This document shows positions 31,345 through 34,151 of a stretch of DNA of 34,151 nt, piece after piece. The stretch spans positions 1 to 34,151 of the forward strand of contig CAKZSH010000284.1 in NCBI GenBank assembly GCA_937918905.1, in the 5' to 3' direction. Below the pieces are notes generated by a model. That model made no database searches and was not told the DNA's origin. It was given only the letters and a program-made list of their open reading frames with translations. This DNA is from an uncultured Saprospiraceae bacterium (lineage in GTDB: Bacteria; Bacteroidota; Bacteroidia; Chitinophagales; Saprospiraceae). Numbering within the stretch: the stretch's first letter is position 1; each line of letters opens with the position of its first letter. A program made the position numbers and the translations under genes.

Positions 31345-31390
31345 AAATAAAAATAGGCTTGTCGAAAACTCGACAAGCCTATTTTTATTT
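31345..31390. terminator. bidirectional terminator with perfect 21-bp stem
   Basis: 31345-31365 pairs perfectly with 31370-31390, 4-nt loop AAAC; A/T tracts on both outer sides. It lies between convergent genes (lipoprotein ending 31317, DUF4290 ending 31406). Its apex, read on the minus strand as TGTCGAGTTTTCG, repeats that of the terminator at 30514-30551. Confidence 0.94.
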
Positions 31391-31405
31391 TTTAGCATTT
31401 TTAAT

Positions 31406-32137
31406 CTATCGTCTTCCTCTACCTCCTCGATGATCTCTTCGATCATTTCTACCTCCTCGATGATCTCTTCGGTCATTTCTACCTCGGTTGTCTCTTCGAT
31501 CGTTTCTACCCCGATGATCTCTATCTCTGTCATTATCATTGTCTCTTCTTTTCTTTCGATTGGCATTACTTAGGCCATCTAATGAAACATTGTCTGCAAC
31601 GGATAATTTTCCATCAGACATATTTAAAAGATCTTGCTTGATAATTTCATCGCTAATATAATGTTCTTTATTCCAGGTCTTGTAAGCCATTTTCATATAA
31701 CCTCCAATCACAGAAACGAAGCCATCTTTTTTAGGCCCTTCTTCCATTTTTAACGCCTTGTCAATTAGAATTTGAACATTGTTACCATAATGTCGATAAG
31801 CAGCATTAGAGGCAGGATAGCTTACAGGTTCAGGTTTTTTGATATCTGTTTCAGGAGTAGGAATTTCTCCATTAGGAGGCATTACATCCAATTCATATTC
31901 TGCTATTCTAAATACATGTTTCCACAATTTTGAACGATAATCTTCTATATTTCTATTTTGTGGATGCATTTGATGCATCAGATCAATTACTCTTTCAATA
32001 AAAGCCTGACGCATTTCATTGCTCTCAATATTTCGAGCATGCCGAATAAGCATTTGAACATTTCTTCCATATTCAGGAATAATTAAATCGGATTTTTCGG
32101 AGTTGTACTCCATGTTATGTGCACTATGTGAGCCCAT
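31406..32137 (-). CDS. DUF4290 protein with repetitive RGG/RND tail
   Basis: From the ATG at 32137 the protein is 243 residues. The DUF4290 core follows MEYNSEKSDLIIPEYGRNVQMLI and includes IERVIDLMHQMHP, YRSKLWKHVFRIAEYELDVMPPNGEIP and AYRHYGNNVQILIDKAL, a helical domain known only from Bacteroidota, function unknown. The last 50 residues are disordered and basic: three near-copies of GRNDRRDxRG ending RGGRGRR, encoded by 30-nt DNA repeats. Such Arg-Gly-Asn tails often bind RNA. Other starts are ATG 32113 and TTG 32173; the TTG lies in a hairpin and is unlikely. It follows glmS on the same strand. Confidence 0.82.
   Translation of the reverse strand: MGSHSAHNMEYNSEKSDLIIPEYGRNVQMLIRHARNIESNEMRQAFIERVIDLMHQMHPQNRNIEDYRSKLWKHVFRIAEYELDVMPPNGEIPTPETDIKKPEPVSYPASNAAYRHYGNNVQILIDKALKMEEGPKKDGFVSVIGGYMKMAYKTWNKEHYISDEIIKQDLLNMSDGKLSVADNVSLDGLSNANRKKRRDNDNDRDRDHRGRNDRRDNRGRNDRRDHRGGRNDRRDHRGGRGRR
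31421..31507. repeat. 30-nt tandem repeat encoding the RGG/RND tail
   Basis: Two near-identical 30-nt units (31421-31450 and 31451-31480, one base different), then a shortened third copy (31481-31507) and a degenerate remnant to about 31530. Each unit codes for ten residues (GRNDRRDHRG type). Copy number is likely to vary between strains. Confidence 0.88.
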
Positions 32138-32161
32138 GTAAATTTTTATTTTGTATTGAAA

Positions 32162-32205
32162 GACAATGGACAAAGATAAGTTTTTTAAATCTATTGTCCA
32201 TTGTC
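32162..32205. repeat. hairpin between glmS and DUF4290
   Basis: GACAATGGACA (32162-32172) pairs perfectly with TGTCCATTGTC (32195-32205) over 11 bp, 22-nt loop. It lies 12 nt downstream of the glmS stop and ends before the DUF4290 start at 32137. It may be a weak terminator or processing hairpin, and its word-like arm resembles the other intergenic palindromes. Confidence 0.75.
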
Positions 32206-32216
32206 ATCTGTTTTAT

Positions 32217-34055
32217 TTATTCAACAGTTACAGATTTGGCGAGATTTCTAGGTTGATCAACATTACAACCTCTAATCAAAGCAATATGATAAGAAAGTAA
32301 CTGTAAAGGAATTACTGATAATAAAGGAGTTAATGGTTCTTCTGTATCAGGAATTTCAATCGTATAATCAGCAATTTTACCAATCTCTTTATCCCCTTTA
32401 GTAACAATTGCTATAACAATACCCTTACGCGCCTTAACTTCTTGGATGTTACTTACGATTTTTTCATAAGCACTTTTATTTGTTGCAATAACTACAACAG
32501 GCATATTTTCGTCAATCAATGCAATAGGCCCATGTTTCATTTCTGCAGCAGGGTAACCTTCAGCATGAATATATGAGATCTCTTTAAGTTTTAAAGCTCC
32601 TTCCAAAGCTACAGGGAAATTATACCCACGTCCCAAGTATAAAGTATGGCGCGTATTGATAAATTTTGCAGCTAGTTTTTCGATTTGATCGTTGCATTCC
32701 AATGCCTCTTGTACTTTTTGAGGAATTTCTTCTAAGCCTCGAAGTAACTGTTGATAATATGATTTAGGAATTGTTCCTCTTTTATATCCCATATAAATAG
32801 CCATCAAAGTAAGTGCTGTTACTTGACCTGTAAATGCTTTCGTACTTGCTACACCAATTTCGGGGCCAGCATGAATATAAGAACCAGAATCAGTAATTCG
32901 AGCAATAGAAGAACCAACTGAATTTACAATTCCGTAGATTAAAGCACCTTTATCTTTTGCTAATTCAAGAGCAGCTAAAGTATCTGCTGTTTCTCCTGAT
33001 TGTGATAAAGCGATAACTACATCATCTTTATTGATAATTGGATTTCTATATCGTAATTCAGATGCATATTCTACTTCTACAGGTATTCTAGCTAATTCTT
33101 CGAAAAGGTATTCTCCAATAAGCGCAGCATGCCAGGAAGTTCCACAGGCAGCCATGATAAATCTTTTGGCATTAAACATTTTCTCATCTACATTTTCGAT
33201 TCCTCCTACTTTTATCCAACCTGCTGCGGCATTCAAACGACCACGCATACAATCTGCAATGGTATTTGGTTGCTCATAAATCTCCTTGAGCATAAAATGC
33301 TCATAATCTCCTTTTTCCAATTTTTCAATATTCATATTGAGGTGTTGGATATATGGAGTTTGTATTTCGTTATCAATTGTTTTAATTTCAAATGAACCAT
33401 TTTTATTGACAACTGCTATTTCTTCATCATTTAAATAAACAACCTGATCTGTATAGCCTACAAGTGGTGTTGCATCAGATGCTAACCAGAATTCGTCTTT
33501 TCCAATACCAACAACAAGAGGACTTGCCTTTCTTGCTGCAACTAATTTAGTAGGGTCTTCTCTATCCAAGACAACAATAGCATAAGCACCAACCACCTGT
33601 GACAAGGCAATTCTAACTGCTTCTTCTAATATTAGATTGTCTTTTTCTTGAATAGCACCTATCAAATGTATCAATACTTCTGTATCGGTATCACTATGAA
33701 ATGAATGCCCATCTTTTATCAAAGCTTCCTTGATAGCAGCATAATTTTCAATAATACCATTATGGATAAGTGTCAATCTATCTTTTTGACAAGTATGAGG
33801 GTGAGCATTTACATCATTAGGTTCACCATGAGTGGCCCAACGAGTATGTCCAATACCAACTGAACCATCAAGGTTCTTTCCTTTTACAAAAGAAACTAAA
33901 TCATTTACTTTTCCTTTCTTTTTGTAAACATGTAAATCTCCATTGTATAGTGCAATTCCAGCACTATCATAACCACGGTATTCTAACCGTTTTAAGCCTT
34001 TAACTATAAAAGGATAAGCGTCTTTTTTGCCAATATAAGCTACGATTCCGCACAT
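32217..34055 (-). CDS. glmS: glutamine--fructose-6-phosphate aminotransferase (isomerising)
   Basis: GlmS makes glucosamine-6-phosphate from fructose-6-phosphate and glutamine, the first step to UDP-GlcNAc for peptidoglycan and lipopolysaccharide. The 612-residue protein starts with the nucleophile Cys2 (MCGIVAYIG), followed by the glutaminase motifs RLEYRGYDSAGIAL, GIGHTRWATHGEP and HNGIIENY. Two SIS sugar-isomerase domains follow (AACGTSWHAAL, ALSQSGETADTLAAL, GPEIGVASTKAFTGQ, EGYPAAEMKHGPIAL), and the conserved tail is PRNLAKSVTVE. ATG at 34055 is certain because of Cys2. It lies 17 nt after a partial upstream gene, suggesting an operon. No riboswitch or ribozyme is visible at its 5' side in the available 96 nt. 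Confidence 0.97.
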   Translation of the reverse strand: MCGIVAYIGKKDAYPFIVKGLKRLEYRGYDSAGIALYNGDLHVYKKKGKVNDLVSFVKGKNLDGSVGIGHTRWATHGEPNDVNAHPHTCQKDRLTLIHNGIIENYAAIKEALIKDGHSFHSDTDTEVLIHLIGAIQEKDNLILEEAVRIALSQVVGAYAIVVLDREDPTKLVAARKASPLVVGIGKDEFWLASDATPLVGYTDQVVYLNDEEIAVVNKNGSFEIKTIDNEIQTPYIQHLNMNIEKLEKGDYEHFMLKEIYEQPNTIADCMRGRLNAAAGWIKVGGIENVDEKMFNAKRFIMAACGTSWHAALIGEYLFEELARIPVEVEYASELRYRNPIINKDDVVIALSQSGETADTLAALELAKDKGALIYGIVNSVGSSIARITDSGSYIHAGPEIGVASTKAFTGQVTALTLMAIYMGYKRGTIPKSYYQQLLRGLEEIPQKVQEALECNDQIEKLAAKFINTRHTLYLGRGYNFPVALEGALKLKEISYIHAEGYPAAEMKHGPIALIDENMPVVVIATNKSAYEKIVSNIQEVKARKGIVIAIVTKGDKEIGKIADYTIEIPDTEEPLTPLLSVIPLQLLSYHIALIRGCNVDQPRNLAKSVTVE

Positions 34056-34072
34056 AATAGGGTTTGTTTTTG

Positions 34073-34151
34073 TTATTGATTAATAGTATACGTTAAGTTT
34101 AATTTTGCAGGATATGTAGAATGTCCAGGGCCAAAGAGAATAACTCTTTGA
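34073..34151 (-). CDS. 3' end of a gene upstream of glmS, probably DUF4270 family
   Basis: One minus-strand frame is open from the window edge to a TAA at 34073-34075, giving the C-terminal residues QRVILFGPGHSTYPAKLNL then TYTINQ. This hydrophobic-aromatic ending, with the ProAlaLysLeu-x-Leu-x-Tyr pattern, resembles the end of DUF4270 proteins, which in Bacteroidota commonly lie next to glmS (from memory). The gap to the glmS ATG is only 17 nt. The assignment rests on 25 residues and on context. Confidence 0.5.
   Translation of the reverse strand, partial: QRVILFGPGHSTYPAKLNLTYTINQ

Noticed and set aside
31334-31573. 79-codon Ser/Ile/Thr-rich plus-strand frame over the DUF4290 tail
   Set aside because: It is the antisense of the 30-nt coding repeats and begins in a terminator.
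32138-32173. TTG start for DUF4290 at 32173
   Set aside because: It lies inside the 32162-32205 hairpin and precedes better ATG starts at 32137 and 32113.
34056-34151. Riboswitch or ribozyme upstream of glmS
   Set aside because: Only 17 nt separate glmS from the end of the preceding gene, which leaves no room for a glmS-type ribozyme.

Overview
The window looks like an AT-rich chromosomal segment of a Bacteroidota bacterium, probably of the Saprospiria/Chitinophagia type. The evidence is a PorP/SprF-type secretion-system protein, a MurF-alanine racemase fusion, GSCFA, DUF4290, DUF4292 and DUF922 proteins, paired OmpH/Skp genes, a bactofilin beside AtpZ, a GHMP kinase of the mevalonate type, A-rich leaders instead of Shine-Dalgarno sites, and several -7 boxes of the TAnnTTTG type. 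I see no tRNA, rRNA, CRISPR array, insertion sequence, phage or conjugation gene. The gene content is mostly housekeeping.

Layout. 1-7 kb: LytTR response regulator, an orphan TRAP-type binding protein, an L,D-transpeptidase, a DUF922 protein, an alkyltransferase-like DNA-binding protein, a TrpF-like protein that has lost both catalytic residues, YqeY and KsgA. 7-14 kb: leucyl aminopeptidase and PdxA on +, then on - a GHMP kinase overlapping a CYTH protein, and MurF-Alr. 14-20 kb (all -): biotin carrier protein, AtpI-like membrane protein, AtpZ, bactofilin, PorP/SprF, and a tightly coupled pair of a cytoplasmic HtrA-like protease and a 443-residue protein, which share a homologous module. 20-30.5 kb: GSCFA, PagL-like outer-membrane protein, two OmpH/Skp chaperones, Pth, DUF4292 lipoprotein with EnvC, a 29-residue membrane peptide, HflX, M29 aminopeptidase, and a divergent exonuclease-like protein behind an A8 tract. 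30.5-34 kb: a lipoprotein, DUF4290 with an RGG/RND-repeat tail, GlmS, and the end of a probable DUF4270 gene.

The most striking non-coding signal is a family of large inverted repeats filling many intergenic gaps. Most have arms of about 25-60 nt built from repeats of one short word, and the word differs at each locus. Several elements fill a gap almost exactly from stop codon to stop codon, while others lie in divergent or 5' leader positions, so they are not all terminators. Two loci 9.66 kb apart (11411-11479 and 21071-21139) match without gaps at 59 of 69 positions, which shows that at least these two belong to one dispersed family. The best protein-level candidate for an undescribed system is the protease/443-residue pair at 17522-19932.
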